Position numbers and translations under genes: made by a program. From contig CALUYO010000002.1 of the NCBI GenBank assembly GCA_944325005.1, forward strand, positions 162,171-226,170: a DNA stretch of 64,000 bases, given 5' to 3'. Below the pieces are notes generated by a model, which was not told where the DNA came from, did not search any database, and saw only the letters and a program-made list of their open reading frames with translations. Shown one piece after another: positions 28,294 through 38,438 of the stretch (positions are counted from its first letter, which is position 1; every line of letters starts with the position of its first letter). This DNA is from Candidatus Gastranaerophilales bacterium. Its GTDB lineage: Bacteria > Cyanobacteriota > Vampirovibrionia > Gastranaerophilales > Gastranaerophilaceae.

Positions 28294-29223
28294 ATGAAAA
28301 AAGTAATAATTATTTTAAGCATAATACTCAGCATTAACGCTTGCGCTAGCGCAAGTCAGTATTCATCCATACTTGATAATATAGAAAATTCTTTATACGG
28401 TTTTACATATACAACAGCAGATGATGCTTCAAGACTTTCAAGGATAGAAGAAAGCGTATACGGACAAAGCAAACCTGATAAATCTGTTAATGAACGTATT
28501 GCATCTTTGAAAAAGGATATTTCTGCAGAACAAATAGGACAAGAAATTACTCCAAAAGAAGATACATTTGCAGAAGAAGATGACTACAGAGAAACCATTG
28601 CAGAAGAAAAAATGCCTCCTGCCGGTGCCAATGTAGATTATCCATCCATAAACGAACTTGAGAAAAAAGTATTTAAACAAGAATTTAAAAATAAAGACCT
28701 GAACAGCAGGCTTGCAAATCTTGAAAAACAAACTCTCGGACAGACCTTTGAAACAGATGCATTCTCATCACGTGTGGAAAGATTGCAGGCAAAAATTAAA
28801 CCTGAATCACTTATGGATAATCAAATAGCACAGTCCGCAAATGATTATTACACAGATGAAGCCATACCGCTTGACAAAAATTACAGTCTGAGCGGATACG
28901 AGCCGCCGGAATTTGACTATGATGCATATAATGCAAGAAACAGCAAACCTGTGAAGGTTAATCTTGCATCTGTAGAAAAATCTATATTTAAACAATCATT
29001 TAATAATGATGATATAAATAACAGATTATCACGGCTTGAATCCACAATGTTTGGCACAACATTCGATGCTGATACGCAGGAGGATCGTTTGAGACGTATC
29101 TCAAGTGCTTACAAGGCACAAAAAACTGCAAGCAGGTATGACTCAAACAAGTTTTCCCAGAACATGGCAACAGCAATGCAGATTGGTACAATCTTACTGA
29201 TGATTTTAGCCTGTGTCCTCTAG
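28294..29223 (+). CDS. Exported protein with degenerate internal repeats
   Basis: About 309 residues from the ATG at 28294 (AAGGAG upstream). It begins with a signal-like hydrophobic run (VIIILSIILSINACASA); a cysteine follows, but INAC is not a standard lipobox. Three degenerate repeats of about 45 residues are seen, each with an E-x-x-[ILV]-[FY] start and an R-L-x-x-[LI]-E core: RLSRIEESVYGQ, RLANLEKQTLGQTF and RLSRLESTMFGTTF. The last 20 residues are hydrophobic. No family recognised. It probably lies in the envelope. Confidence 0.75.
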   Translation: MKKVIIILSIILSINACASASQYSSILDNIENSLYGFTYTTADDASRLSRIEESVYGQSKPDKSVNERIASLKKDISAEQIGQEITPKEDTFAEEDDYRETIAEEKMPPAGANVDYPSINELEKKVFKQEFKNKDLNSRLANLEKQTLGQTFETDAFSSRVERLQAKIKPESLMDNQIAQSANDYYTDEAIPLDKNYSLSGYEPPEFDYDAYNARNSKPVKVNLASVEKSIFKQSFNNDDINNRLSRLESTMFGTTFDADTQEDRLRRISSAYKAQKTASRYDSNKFSQNMATAMQIGTILLMILACVL

Positions 29224-29231
29224 AAAACTAG

Positions 29232-32200
29232 CTATTTATTTTTAAACAGATTTTTAAAGCCCTCAACAGCATCTTTCATCTGTTGCTGGGCTTCTTGAGC
29301 CTGCTCCTTCTGTTCCTGCTTTCTTGTATTATATTCATCAACTTTCTGCTGAACAGCTTCTTGAACTGCCTTTTTCGTTTCTTGAACCTGTTCTTTCACT
29401 GTTGTTTTTTCAATTGCAGATGTATCGCAGACAGAAAGCCATTTGAAAGATTTTACAGAACTTTTACTTTCAACACCTCCGTTAAAAGTAACTTTAAAAT
29501 CTTTATAGTTTGTATTTCCTGAAGAAAGCGGCGGGATTGATGAAATCTTTTCATTTTTCGGATCAGAGGTTAATGCATTAATAAGATTTCCAGTCAAAGC
29601 CCCGAATTTAGGGATATAAGACGTTAATTTAGTAACCGATAAATCTCCGAGAGGTCCGAGAAGCGAAACAACTTCTGCAGAAATTCTACCTAACACAGTA
29701 ACATTTGCAGTTGCATTTAAAAGGTTATAACGTCCTGTAATATAATAGGCCATAGAAGGTCCTGATGTTGTTACAGGATTAAGATTAGCCCAGCCGTTTG
29801 AAAACGTAAGATTTCCATTAATAGTTTTGAATTCTGCTGTATTTTTAATTACAGGCAGAGAAGAAACAGAATTAACAGCTGCTTTGATTATGATGTTTGA
29901 TTGCAAATTTTGAGCAAAAAGGAAGTTCTCAAATCTTCCGATATTACCAAGAGTACCGTCAGAAATATCAAAAGATACGTTTCCTTTAAGGTTCTTCATC
30001 ATTTCTTTATCAGTCGTACCGCTTAAAGTCACATTTGCTTTGAAATTTAACTTTCCAGATAAAGCATTTTTAAGTCCCGCAGCACCGGCAATTGCTTTTT
30101 CAGCGTCCATGCCTGCACCTTTAAAATCGACACCGATATGACCGTTTGCAATATTATATGAAATATTACCGTCAATTTTGCCGTCAAAAGCATCGCCTTT
30201 AAGGTTTTTAAGATAAAAAACATTGTTTGTAAGATTAAAATCAGATGATAAATTTTCAGCGATAATACCGCCGGAAACAAACTTTTTCAGCGTACCTTTA
30301 CCACTTGCAATAACACCGTCAAGACTAACTTTCATATCATCCATTGTCAAGAGCATATCGGGAATTTTTATTGACGGTATAATAATATCTCCTTTAAGAT
30401 AAGGTTTTAATACGGTACCTGTAATGCTAATATTCCCATTTGCGGTGATTGAAGATTTTTTTAGTCCGGGAATTTCAAAAGAAATATTGTTGGGAATGCT
30501 GACAACTAAATCCAAGTTCTGAGCAGTGTATAAATCTTTAACAGCACCTTTCAGATACAAAGCACCCGAACCATTTGCATCTTTAGCTGCAATATCAAGG
30601 CCTATATTTTGTTTCAAGTAATCAGAGACAACCCCAGAAATATTAATACGTGCATTGTTGTATAAAAGATATGCACTATCTATAGTAATATCTTTTTCTC
30701 CCAGAGTAATTTTAGCAGCCGGAAGCGACAGTGAAGCCATTGGATTAACAATTTTCACATCCGATATATTGATATTTCCTGATGCTGCTTTTCCATCCGT
30801 TGTCAACTCTAAAACAGATTTCGGAGCTTTCAAAGAAGTATTTGACGGAATATTTTTTACATCCACGTTGTCTGCACTGATATTAATCTGTGGGATTATT
30901 TTATCAAGCTTTCCTTTAATAAGAATATTAGCAGTAATAGTGCCGTTGTTTATAGAGTTTTCTTTAAGAATAGCCATCTGCCCGACAGCAAGCAAAAGAC
31001 TCTTTAATTGAAGTTTATTTGCAATGATACTTAAATCTGCCTGTGCCTCCTGCGTTATTGAACCTTTTATAGTCAGAGGCTGATTTAATATAGTTAATCC
31101 CGCATTTTTAATATCAATCATATTATTTGATAAATCAATATCAGCATTTATATTTTTTATTGCAATATTATAAAGCTTATAAGCAAGAGAAGCTGATGGA
31201 ACTTTTATATACCCTGAAGATTCAACTTTTTTCAAGTCAGATTTAATACTAAAATCTGCATCAATTCCACCTGTAGCGCTTAATGTATCAAGGTCATGAT
31301 AATCAAAGGATTTTGCAATACTGTCTACCATATCTATAATACTTTTAAAGTGTGCATTAGATTTACAATTCAAATCAATTTTAGGATGTTTTCCAGTTTT
31401 AAAGTTCCCGACCAGTTCTGTTAATTCCTTATCTGCTGTATACAATTTTGTATACATATCTATTGTATTTCCTTTAAATGTTAAATCTATATTACTTGGC
31501 GGGAGTTTCTTCCCGTCAACAGCAACACCCATGTTAGAAACATTTGCAGTTCCTTCAAAATGCATATCCTCAAATGTGCCTTTTGTTTTTATATCTGCTG
31601 TCAAATCAGCAGTCAACTGATTATCATGAATTGCTTTAAATATATCAATAGGATTTATCACCGGAGTTTCTTGCTTTTCAACAGTTTCTTCCGTTTGAGG
31701 AGCGAAAACAATATCATTAAGGTTAATATCAGGCATAACTCTGTTTAGAAGATTTACATTATAATTAAATTGAACATTATCCTGAAGCATTAGCTTACCA
31801 TCAGCAGATATCTTAATCTTTTTATTCAAAATAAAATCACTTATTGAAAAATTGTTTCCATATATGGAATAAGTCTTGTCTGTAGGAATATCTATAAACG
31901 AAATATTATAATTATTAACAATTATATTCGGCAGATGATTTGACAATTTAAACCCGAAAGGCAAAGAAGTCATAGTCGGCTTTTCATTAGTAGCTTTTTC
32001 ACCCTCGTCAGACTTAACCAGATAATCCTCTAATAAAAATTTACCATCTTTTTTTATTTTTAAATTGGCATTAATATTATCTGCACCTACCATGTCAATT
32101 TCAATTTTTCTGGCAAGAATAGGCACTATAGACAATTTGCCTTGAACATTATCTGCAGTAAAGAAGGTTTCACCAGTCGGCAGGCTTGCTTCAATATGTC

Positions 32201-32417
32201 CAACCCCTGCACCGACTGTTAATTTCGGAGTGGTTAATATCCTTATATTTTCTAATTTCACCTTAAGCCCGCAGGCATCCTCAATAGCTTTTGAAACAGT
32301 TTCGCTGTAAGAATTTACGACGCTTGTGAGAAAAAACGGAATAATAAAAAACAATGCGTACAATACAATTAAAACAACTGCAATAGTAATTCCTGCATAT
32401 TTAAAAAATTTATTCAT
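29232..32417 (-). CDS. AsmA/TamB-like envelope protein
   Basis: About 1061 residues. The N-terminus has one membrane anchor (ITIAVVLIVLYALFFIIPFF). This is followed by AsmA-type sequence (CGLKVKLENIRILTTPKLTVG) and a very long series of beta strands with alternating polar and apolar residues, as expected for a lipid-transporting beta groove. Near the C-terminus is the AsmA-like segment ARVNVLG-type (TANVTVLGRISAEVVSLLGPLGDL), then a Gln/Lys/Glu coiled coil. Such proteins bridge inner and outer membranes for lipid transfer. The ATG at 32417 fits AGAGGG better than the GTG at 32423. Confidence 0.8.
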   Translation of the reverse strand: MNKFFKYAGITIAVVLIVLYALFFIIPFFLTSVVNSYSETVSKAIEDACGLKVKLENIRILTTPKLTVGAGVGHIEASLPTGETFFTADNVQGKLSIVPILARKIEIDMVGADNINANLKIKKDGKFLLEDYLVKSDEGEKATNEKPTMTSLPFGFKLSNHLPNIIVNNYNISFIDIPTDKTYSIYGNNFSISDFILNKKIKISADGKLMLQDNVQFNYNVNLLNRVMPDINLNDIVFAPQTEETVEKQETPVINPIDIFKAIHDNQLTADLTADIKTKGTFEDMHFEGTANVSNMGVAVDGKKLPPSNIDLTFKGNTIDMYTKLYTADKELTELVGNFKTGKHPKIDLNCKSNAHFKSIIDMVDSIAKSFDYHDLDTLSATGGIDADFSIKSDLKKVESSGYIKVPSASLAYKLYNIAIKNINADIDLSNNMIDIKNAGLTILNQPLTIKGSITQEAQADLSIIANKLQLKSLLLAVGQMAILKENSINNGTITANILIKGKLDKIIPQINISADNVDVKNIPSNTSLKAPKSVLELTTDGKAASGNINISDVKIVNPMASLSLPAAKITLGEKDITIDSAYLLYNNARINISGVVSDYLKQNIGLDIAAKDANGSGALYLKGAVKDLYTAQNLDLVVSIPNNISFEIPGLKKSSITANGNISITGTVLKPYLKGDIIIPSIKIPDMLLTMDDMKVSLDGVIASGKGTLKKFVSGGIIAENLSSDFNLTNNVFYLKNLKGDAFDGKIDGNISYNIANGHIGVDFKGAGMDAEKAIAGAAGLKNALSGKLNFKANVTLSGTTDKEMMKNLKGNVSFDISDGTLGNIGRFENFLFAQNLQSNIIIKAAVNSVSSLPVIKNTAEFKTINGNLTFSNGWANLNPVTTSGPSMAYYITGRYNLLNATANVTVLGRISAEVVSLLGPLGDLSVTKLTSYIPKFGALTGNLINALTSDPKNEKISSIPPLSSGNTNYKDFKVTFNGGVESKSSVKSFKWLSVCDTSAIEKTTVKEQVQETKKAVQEAVQQKVDEYNTRKQEQKEQAQEAQQQMKDAVEGFKNLFKNK

Positions 32418-32459
32418 AACCACATCCCTCTTTTACCCGGAAATTATAACACAAGAAAA

Positions 32460-33335
32460 TTATTTTTTCTTCTTTTCAGGATAACAATTCCACTTTATGT
32501 TTTTATTCTTTCTAAACCATGTAAGCTGGCGTTTTGCATAATTTCTTGTGTTTTGTTTTAATTTATCTTTTGCCTCTTCTAATGTCAATTCACCATCAAG
32601 ATAAGATATAATTTCCTTGTATCCGATTGTATCTGTAATATTTGGAATTCTTCCGTGTCTTGCGAGAAGAGTTTCTGTTTCTTCAATAAGTCCGCGCTCA
32701 ACCATCAAATCAACACGCTTATTTATCCTGTCATAAAGTTCTTCTCTTGGAAAATTTAATCCAATCCATTCAATATCATATTCATTATCCTTTTTACCGC
32801 GAGCTTGATTAAGGGGTAAGCCCGTAAGTTTTACAATTTCAATATATCGGATAAGCTTCTTTTTATCATTTCTCTCAACAGAACTTAGCGCATCCTTGTC
32901 TAATTCGTATAAAATATTAAATAATTCATCATTGCTCAATTTTGAGAGTTCATCTCTTAATGCATAATCTGGCTCAACATCAGGTAAATCATAATTTTCT
33001 AATAAAATTCTAAAATACAGCCCCGTACCGCCTGCAACAATAGGAATTTTCCCACTTGATAAAACATCATTAATATGCATTTTTGCCTGCTTTGCATAAA
33101 GTCCGGCTGAATAATTAACCTCAGGTTCCACAATATCAATCATATAATGAGGAATACATCCCATCTCTTCCACAGAAGGCTTTGCAGTGCCAATATCCAT
33201 TCCTTTGTAAACAAGTCTTGAATCAGCAGAAATAATTTCTCCGCCAATATTTTTGGCAAGTTCAACGGCATAAGCAGTCTTACCGCTTGCAGTAGCACCA
33301 ACAACAGCTATAACTTTATTCTTTTTCAGCGTCAT
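32460..33335 (-). CDS. miaA: tRNA dimethylallyltransferase
   Basis: A 291-residue enzyme that adds a dimethylallyl group to A37 of tRNAs reading UNN codons. It shows the P-loop GATASGKT, ISADSRLVYKGMDIGTAKPS, HYMIDIVEP, GGTGLYFRILLE, and the C-terminal TIGYKEII and TRNYAKRQLTWFRK. It overlaps the end of the upstream membrane-protein gene by 20 nt, so the two are probably translated together. Confidence 0.95.
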   Translation of the reverse strand: MTLKKNKVIAVVGATASGKTAYAVELAKNIGGEIISADSRLVYKGMDIGTAKPSVEEMGCIPHYMIDIVEPEVNYSAGLYAKQAKMHINDVLSSGKIPIVAGGTGLYFRILLENYDLPDVEPDYALRDELSKLSNDELFNILYELDKDALSSVERNDKKKLIRYIEIVKLTGLPLNQARGKKDNEYDIEWIGLNFPREELYDRINKRVDLMVERGLIEETETLLARHGRIPNITDTIGYKEIISYLDGELTLEEAKDKLKQNTRNYAKRQLTWFRKNKNIKWNCYPEKKKK

Positions 33336-34191
33336 CTTTTACAATTCCATTGTCAATATACTTCTTATCATAATATAAGAATATAAGAACAACAAAATAA
33401 ACTGAAAAATAAAACAGCACAATACTCATTACAATATATGCCAACGGATTGAATGCTGCAAAAGTGTTTATAAACATTAACGCAAATCCCATAAACCATA
33501 AAGCGAGAAACAGTCTTACTGTTGTATAAAAGTCTTTAAAAAGTTTAACAAGTGAACACCACAAAGCTGTAAAAGGGTTTGTGGACATATAAATTATTTC
33601 GGGAATCCATAACATCAAAAGATACATAATAACTGATGTCACAGACATAAACAGCAAGCTCCATTTACCGAAAAAGACTATCTGCTCGGGAGTTAAACTG
33701 TCAATAAAAGCAGACATTCCCTGATTTGTAGCTATTGAAGGATCAATCGTCATTTCCTGCAGATGCTGCATTGAAACACTGTCTAAACCACCGATAATTT
33801 TTACCCCCATAAGATAAACAATAGGAGTTGCAATTATCTGAATTATTAGAAAAATCAGGTATACACCAACAAAAGATAAAAAGAATTTGCCTATCCCCTC
33901 AGGAATAGATTTAAACAGGTTTAAAGTCGCTCTTGCTCTATCCTCATCAAGAACAAATACCTTTTTAGAAAGTTTTATTGCCTCTTCTACCATATAAAAC
34001 CAGCCGGAACAAAATACTCCGAACATAAATAATATTGTTATGGAAGCAAGAATAAATTTTGGTGTTGTATCAACAGTATACTTTGAATATAAAGAATACA
34101 AATCCAAAACTTTTACAAAAACTATTAATGGTATTGTTAAAATAATATTATAATTTGTAATTCTGGTGGCTTCTTTAAATAATTCGCGCAT
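33316..34191 (-). CDS. Polytopic membrane protein of unknown function
   Basis: A 291-residue protein with about six hydrophobic helices (IILTIPLIVFVKVL, FILASITILFMFGVF, FFLSFVGVYLIFLIIQIIA, WSLLFMSVTSVIMYLLML, LFLALWFMGFALMFI, VLFYFSVYFVVLIFLYY). A soluble loop around residues 140-175 contains DSLTPEQIVFFG. No motif points to a known transporter or enzyme. It overlaps miaA by 20 nt and follows 43 bp after the activase-related gene. Confidence 0.8.
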   Translation of the reverse strand: MRELFKEATRITNYNIILTIPLIVFVKVLDLYSLYSKYTVDTTPKFILASITILFMFGVFCSGWFYMVEEAIKLSKKVFVLDEDRARATLNLFKSIPEGIGKFFLSFVGVYLIFLIIQIIATPIVYLMGVKIIGGLDSVSMQHLQEMTIDPSIATNQGMSAFIDSLTPEQIVFFGKWSLLFMSVTSVIMYLLMLWIPEIIYMSTNPFTALWCSLVKLFKDFYTTVRLFLALWFMGFALMFINTFAAFNPLAYIVMSIVLFYFSVYFVVLIFLYYDKKYIDNGIVKDDAEKE

Positions 34192-34234
34192 AATATATTA
34201 TGACCTCAAAGTTAAATTATATTTTATAACCAAT

Positions 34235-35383
34235 TTAATTAATTATTTCTACCGGTTTTTCATCAACATTAGTTTTTGTCAATTTCCGTTTTCGTCTTCT
34301 CATAAGATCTACAAAAGCCTCAAGTCTTGTCAAATATCCTGCTTTTCCGGTTTGTTCATCCATAATCAAAGGTAAAATAGGAATATCACAATTTTCTCTC
34401 ATCGCAGGAAAAATATTCTGCGACATAATCTCAGGCATACATGTAAACGGACTTATGTGAATAATACCATCAATCCCACGTTCATCAGCATATGCGACAT
34501 CAGATACACATTCAAGCGAATCTCCGCCGATATCACGCATTAAGTAAGGCTTTGCCATTCTGTAAGCTCTTTGAAGATGAGTTTCTCCTTTTCTAAATAC
34601 TTTAGGTATAATAGCATCTTTCAAGAAACTGCTTATTGTAAGGCTTCTTCTGGTTTGTACACCCATTTTGCCAAGTTCTCTGGTTATATTCTGGTTCGAG
34701 AATTGATCGCAGACCAGATAAATTTCACCCGTTAAATCAACATGTAAAATCTCCTTATTTGGATCAATTTTAGTTTTTTTCATTTCGTCAAAAGCCAATT
34801 TTTTAGCCTTTTTAAGATTTCTTGTACTGTCTGCTTCTTTTATATAATTTAAAGCTTTATTATAATTTTTTTCAGCATCACCAAAGTGAATTTCTCTGGC
34901 TCTGTAATATGATAAAGCATTCTCTAAATCATCTAGAACAAACATTTTTCTGATAGCAATATTAATAGCTCTTGCAAACAAAATCGGATCATTTTTCCCG
35001 CTTATTTTTTTAAGGAAATCATACATACCTTTTAATCCGTCATATAACGTAAGTTCAATATATTTGGCATTATATCCCAGATCTGTAAGTGCATTATGAA
35101 TACAATTCCCATATTCTCCAAGCCTACAGCAGCCCGGTGAAGAAATCATTGCAACATAATCCGTTCCTCCCTCAATTGCCTCAATAAAGTTACCGAGAAT
35201 TAATTTATAAGGCAAACAAATTGCTTCGGGAGAGTGTTTTGTACCCAGAGATAATGTTTTTTTACTTGTATACGGCGGAATAAAAGGTTCAACGCCAATT
35301 TTTTTAAGGGCCGCCGCCCAGGCAATATATACTGTTCCCATATGGGGAAATGCTACTTTTAGTTTTTTATTTTCTTTACTCAT
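34235..35383 (-). CDS. Acyl-CoA dehydratase activase-related protein (COG3581-like)
   Basis: A 382-residue protein of the second activase-associated family. It shows VAFPHMGTVYIAWAAAL at the N-terminus and possible cluster cysteines in EAICLPYKL, SPGCCRLGEYGNC and SPFTCMPEIMSQ. The C-terminal signature DEQTGKAGYLTRLEAFVDL is shared with the protein at 12787-13863. The pair is usually found with an ATPase activase that energises radical 2-hydroxyacyl-CoA dehydratases. Neither ATPase nor dehydratase is in the window. It lies 21 bp downstream of gcvPB. Confidence 0.75.
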   Translation of the reverse strand: MSKENKKLKVAFPHMGTVYIAWAAALKKIGVEPFIPPYTSKKTLSLGTKHSPEAICLPYKLILGNFIEAIEGGTDYVAMISSPGCCRLGEYGNCIHNALTDLGYNAKYIELTLYDGLKGMYDFLKKISGKNDPILFARAINIAIRKMFVLDDLENALSYYRAREIHFGDAEKNYNKALNYIKEADSTRNLKKAKKLAFDEMKKTKIDPNKEILHVDLTGEIYLVCDQFSNQNITRELGKMGVQTRRSLTISSFLKDAIIPKVFRKGETHLQRAYRMAKPYLMRDIGGDSLECVSDVAYADERGIDGIIHISPFTCMPEIMSQNIFPAMRENCDIPILPLIMDEQTGKAGYLTRLEAFVDLMRRRKRKLTKTNVDEKPVEIIN

Positions 35384-35404
35384 AGTTAATATCTCTTTTG
35401 TTTT

Positions 35405-36829
35405 TTATTGTTTGAAATTTAAATCAGGATGACGCGCAGCAAGCGTTTCGTCCAAACGTTTCACCGGCGTTGAATGAGGTGCCGAAATCAGTTTTTCAGG
35501 ATTATCTTTTGCTTCTTCCGCGATTTTCAGCATTACATCAACAAAGTTGTCAAGAACTTCTTTTGTTTCCGACTCTGTAGGTTCAATCATTATAGCTTCA
35601 TGAACAATTAAAGGGAAATAAACCGTCGGCGGATGAGTATTTTCATCCATTAAAGCTTTAGCAATATTTAATGTAGATACACCATTTTCATGTTTTTGCT
35701 TTTCTCCTGAAAGAACAAATTCATGCATACATGGCTCATCATACGGAAGCAAATATGCCTTCTTTAATTTTTCTTTAAGGTAATTAGCGTTCAAGACAGC
35801 ATTTTCACTGGCTTCTTTAAGGTTATCGCCCATCATAAGTATATATGCATAAGCTTTTACCAGAACTCCGAAATTACCATAAAAACCTTTTACGCTGCCA
35901 ATAGTATGTTTAATATTATAATTTCTAAAATATTTATCCCCGTCAAAATCTATAACCGGCGAAGGCAAAAATTCTTTTAATTCTTCTACAACTCCAACAG
36001 GTCCTGCTCCCGGTCCGCCTCCGCCATGAGGAGTAGAAAATGTTTTATGCAGATTTAAATGCACTACATCAAATCCCATTAATTTAGGATTTGTATAACC
36101 CATAATTGCGTTGAAATTTGCGCCGTCGTAGTATAAAAGAGAACCGTTATCATGCATTAATTTGGAAATTTCAAGAACATTTTCTTCAAATATACCTAAT
36201 GTATTAGGGTTAGTCATCATAATTGCAGCGACATCAGAATCAAGAAGTTTTTTCAATTCTTCAATATCAACCTGCCCCTTTTCGTTCGATTTGACAGGGA
36301 CAATATCAAAACCGCAAAGATGAGCGCTTGCAGGATTAGTGCCGTGAGCAGAGTCCGGAATTATAACCTTTTTACGTTTATCACCTTTAACTTCAAAATA
36401 TTTTTTTATAATCATCATACCGGTAAGTTCGCCATGAGCACCTGCTGCCGGCTGTAAAGTAACGGCATCCATACCGGTAACTTTTTTCAAAGCTTCCTGA
36501 AGCTTAAACATCAACTCAAGAGCTCCCTGACAATCCGCATCATCAGTTAAAGGATGTAAATTTGAAAAACCTTCAAGAGATGCCAGAAGCTCATTTACTT
36601 TGGGATTATATTTCATTGTACAGGAACCGAGGGGGTAAAAACCTTTTTCAATACAAAAATTTCTGTCAGAAAGTTCCTTATAATGACGCATTGCATCAAG
36701 TTCCCCGACATGAGGCAGACCGATGTCACCATGCCTTATAAAATCACTTCCAAGGAAACTCAAATCTTCTTTTTCATCTGTTAAAGTTATCCCTGAAATT
36801 CCGTTGCTTTTTTCAAATATAGTTTTCAC
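35405..36829 (-). CDS. gcvPB: Glycine dehydrogenase (decarboxylating) subunit 2
   Basis: A 474-residue PLP-binding half of the two-subunit P-protein of the glycine cleavage system. It shows [56 protein letters not shown], and the PLP lysine in [18 protein letters not shown]. The start codon is GTG, whose first base is the last base of the sigma gene stop (TAGTG). GcvPA, GcvT and GcvH are not here. Confidence 0.95.
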   Translation of the reverse strand: MKTIFEKSNGISGITLTDEKEDLSFLGSDFIRHGDIGLPHVGELDAMRHYKELSDRNFCIEKGFYPLGSCTMKYNPKVNELLASLEGFSNLHPLTDDADCQGALELMFKLQEALKKVTGMDAVTLQPAAGAHGELTGMMIIKKYFEVKGDKRKKVIIPDSAHGTNPASAHLCGFDIVPVKSNEKGQVDIEELKKLLDSDVAAIMMTNPNTLGIFEENVLEISKLMHDNGSLLYYDGANFNAIMGYTNPKLMGFDVVHLNLHKTFSTPHGGGGPGAGPVGVVEELKEFLPSPVIDFDGDKYFRNYNIKHTIGSVKGFYGNFGVLVKAYAYILMMGDNLKEASENAVLNANYLKEKLKKAYLLPYDEPCMHEFVLSGEKQKHENGVSTLNIAKALMDENTHPPTVYFPLIVHEAIMIEPTESETKEVLDNFVDVMLKIAEEAKDNPEKLISAPHSTPVKRLDETLAARHPDLNFKQ

Positions 36830-37446
36830 TAAATAATCCCCTGTCGTTTTAAGTCCCTTTTGATTTTATCTAAACCCGATTGAATAATACGAGAAATTCT
36901 TGACTGGGAAATATTAAACTCTTCAGCAATTTCTCTTAATTTTTTTTCTTTAAAAAACTTATACTCAATCAGCTCTCTTTCCCTCTGCGGGAGCTTTTTC
37001 ATAGATTCCAAAATTTCATTTTTCAATTCAGAAAGTTCAATACATTCTTCAGGCGATTTATCCTCAGCCTTAATTTGTGTGGGAACTTCTGCATCCTGCA
37101 TCTCATCAATAGAAAGAATAGTTTTATAAACTTCCTCTCTCAGATTGCCGTTTTCTTCATCAAACTGCTGTTTTTTATTTTTTAAAGAGTACCATTTATA
37201 ACGTCGTCTGACCTCATTTCTTATAGCCCATTTAATAGCAGTCGAAAGATAAGTATTATTGAAATTTTCAGGGGAATGATTTTTAAATAAAATATATAAC
37301 GTATGATTACCTATATTTACAAGTTCCGGAAGTTCTATCAAATGCGATGTAGAAAATTTCTGGTATTCTACCTTCGCAATTGTTTCAACTAAATCCTTAT
37401 AATCCCTTAGATTGATCTTTGATTGAATTTTCTGATTTGGAACCAT
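36829..37446 (-). CDS. Small sigma-70 family RNA polymerase sigma factor
   Basis: A 205-residue alternative sigma factor. Region 2 is seen as [20 protein letters not shown] followed by [20 protein letters not shown], and region 4 as [18 protein letters not shown] plus the helix-turn-helix [20 protein letters not shown]. There is no region 1 and only a short region 3, as in the SigF/FliA/WhiG group. No anti-sigma gene is adjacent. It is translationally coupled to gcvPB through a one-base overlap, and what it controls is unknown. Confidence 0.85.
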   Translation of the reverse strand: MVPNQKIQSKINLRDYKDLVETIAKVEYQKFSTSHLIELPELVNIGNHTLYILFKNHSPENFNNTYLSTAIKWAIRNEVRRRYKWYSLKNKKQQFDEENGNLREEVYKTILSIDEMQDAEVPTQIKAEDKSPEECIELSELKNEILESMKKLPQRERELIEYKFFKEKKLREIAEEFNISQSRISRIIQSGLDKIKRDLKRQGII

Positions 37447-37574
37447 GACTATAACACTTTTCCTATAAAAAACATTTCCCTAAACACATCATAACAGAAA
37501 AAAATATAGAATACCAGACAATGTAATTTTCCTTAACATAAATTATATTAACTAAAAATAAGGAGAAAATAAAC

Positions 37575-38438
37575 ATGAAAATACTATTTTGTACAGACGG
37601 CTCTAAAATAAGCTTTAATGCACTGAATAATATGTCTGGATGGATCAAAGATGCAGAAATAGACACAATTTGTGTAATTGACTGGAGTTTTCTGCCTGAC
37701 GAGATAAGTATAGAAGAAGAAAATTTTACATACTCATGTGCAAATGTTGCAGATACAATCCTTGATTATGCACAAGAAGAAATACAAAAATTGGGAATGA
37801 AACCCAAAAGACGTATAAAAAGCTGCGGGGCTGCAATAGAAAGTATTCTGGAACAAACAGAACAACAAGATTATGATCTGATACTTATGGGCTCACACGG
37901 TAAAAAAGGGTTACAAAAATGGCTTGGTTCAGTATCACAAGAAATTATTAACAGCAGCAAAATATCTGACTACGTTGCTAAAGAAAAAAATAACAAAAAA
38001 AAGTTACTGTTAACAACAGACGGCACAATATGTTCAATGGAAATAATAGAACAAATTATCCCGGAAATAAATCTGGATAACAAAGAAATTCATATATGCA
38101 TGGTAAATGAAGACCCAAACTTACTTTTTCTCGACGGGACATTAGATACAAACTGGCTTCTTGATATACAGCGTCAACAACAAATATACGCCGCCAGAGC
38201 CATCGAAGATATAAGAAACATGCTTATAAAGCACAATATTGAAATAAAGGAAACAGCAATATTAACAGGTATACCGGCACAAAAAATTATTGATTATTCA
38301 AGGAATAATAATATAGATTTAATAGTACTCGGATCTCGAAATAAATCAAAACTCGATCGTTTTTTAACAGGCTCAGTAAGCAAACGCGTCTTGGAAAATG
38401 TTGTAAGCGATATCTGGCTTATAAGATGTAAAAATTAA
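37575..38438 (+). CDS. Universal stress protein with two UspA domains
   Basis: A 287-residue tandem UspA protein. Each half has an N-terminal TDG strand (FCTDGSKISFNAL and LLTTDGTICSMEI) and a C-terminal nucleotide loop: GSHGKKGLQKWLGSVSQEI in domain 1 and GSRNKSKLDRFLTGSVSKRV in domain 2. This suggests ATP binding in both. AAGGAG precedes the ATG. Its stop codon overlaps that of the convergent prepilin gene by 4 nt. Confidence 0.9.
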   Translation: MKILFCTDGSKISFNALNNMSGWIKDAEIDTICVIDWSFLPDEISIEEENFTYSCANVADTILDYAQEEIQKLGMKPKRRIKSCGAAIESILEQTEQQDYDLILMGSHGKKGLQKWLGSVSQEIINSSKISDYVAKEKNNKKKLLLTTDGTICSMEIIEQIIPEINLDNKEIHICMVNEDPNLLFLDGTLDTNWLLDIQRQQQIYAARAIEDIRNMLIKHNIEIKETAILTGIPAQKIIDYSRNNNIDLIVLGSRNKSKLDRFLTGSVSKRVLENVVSDIWLIRCKN

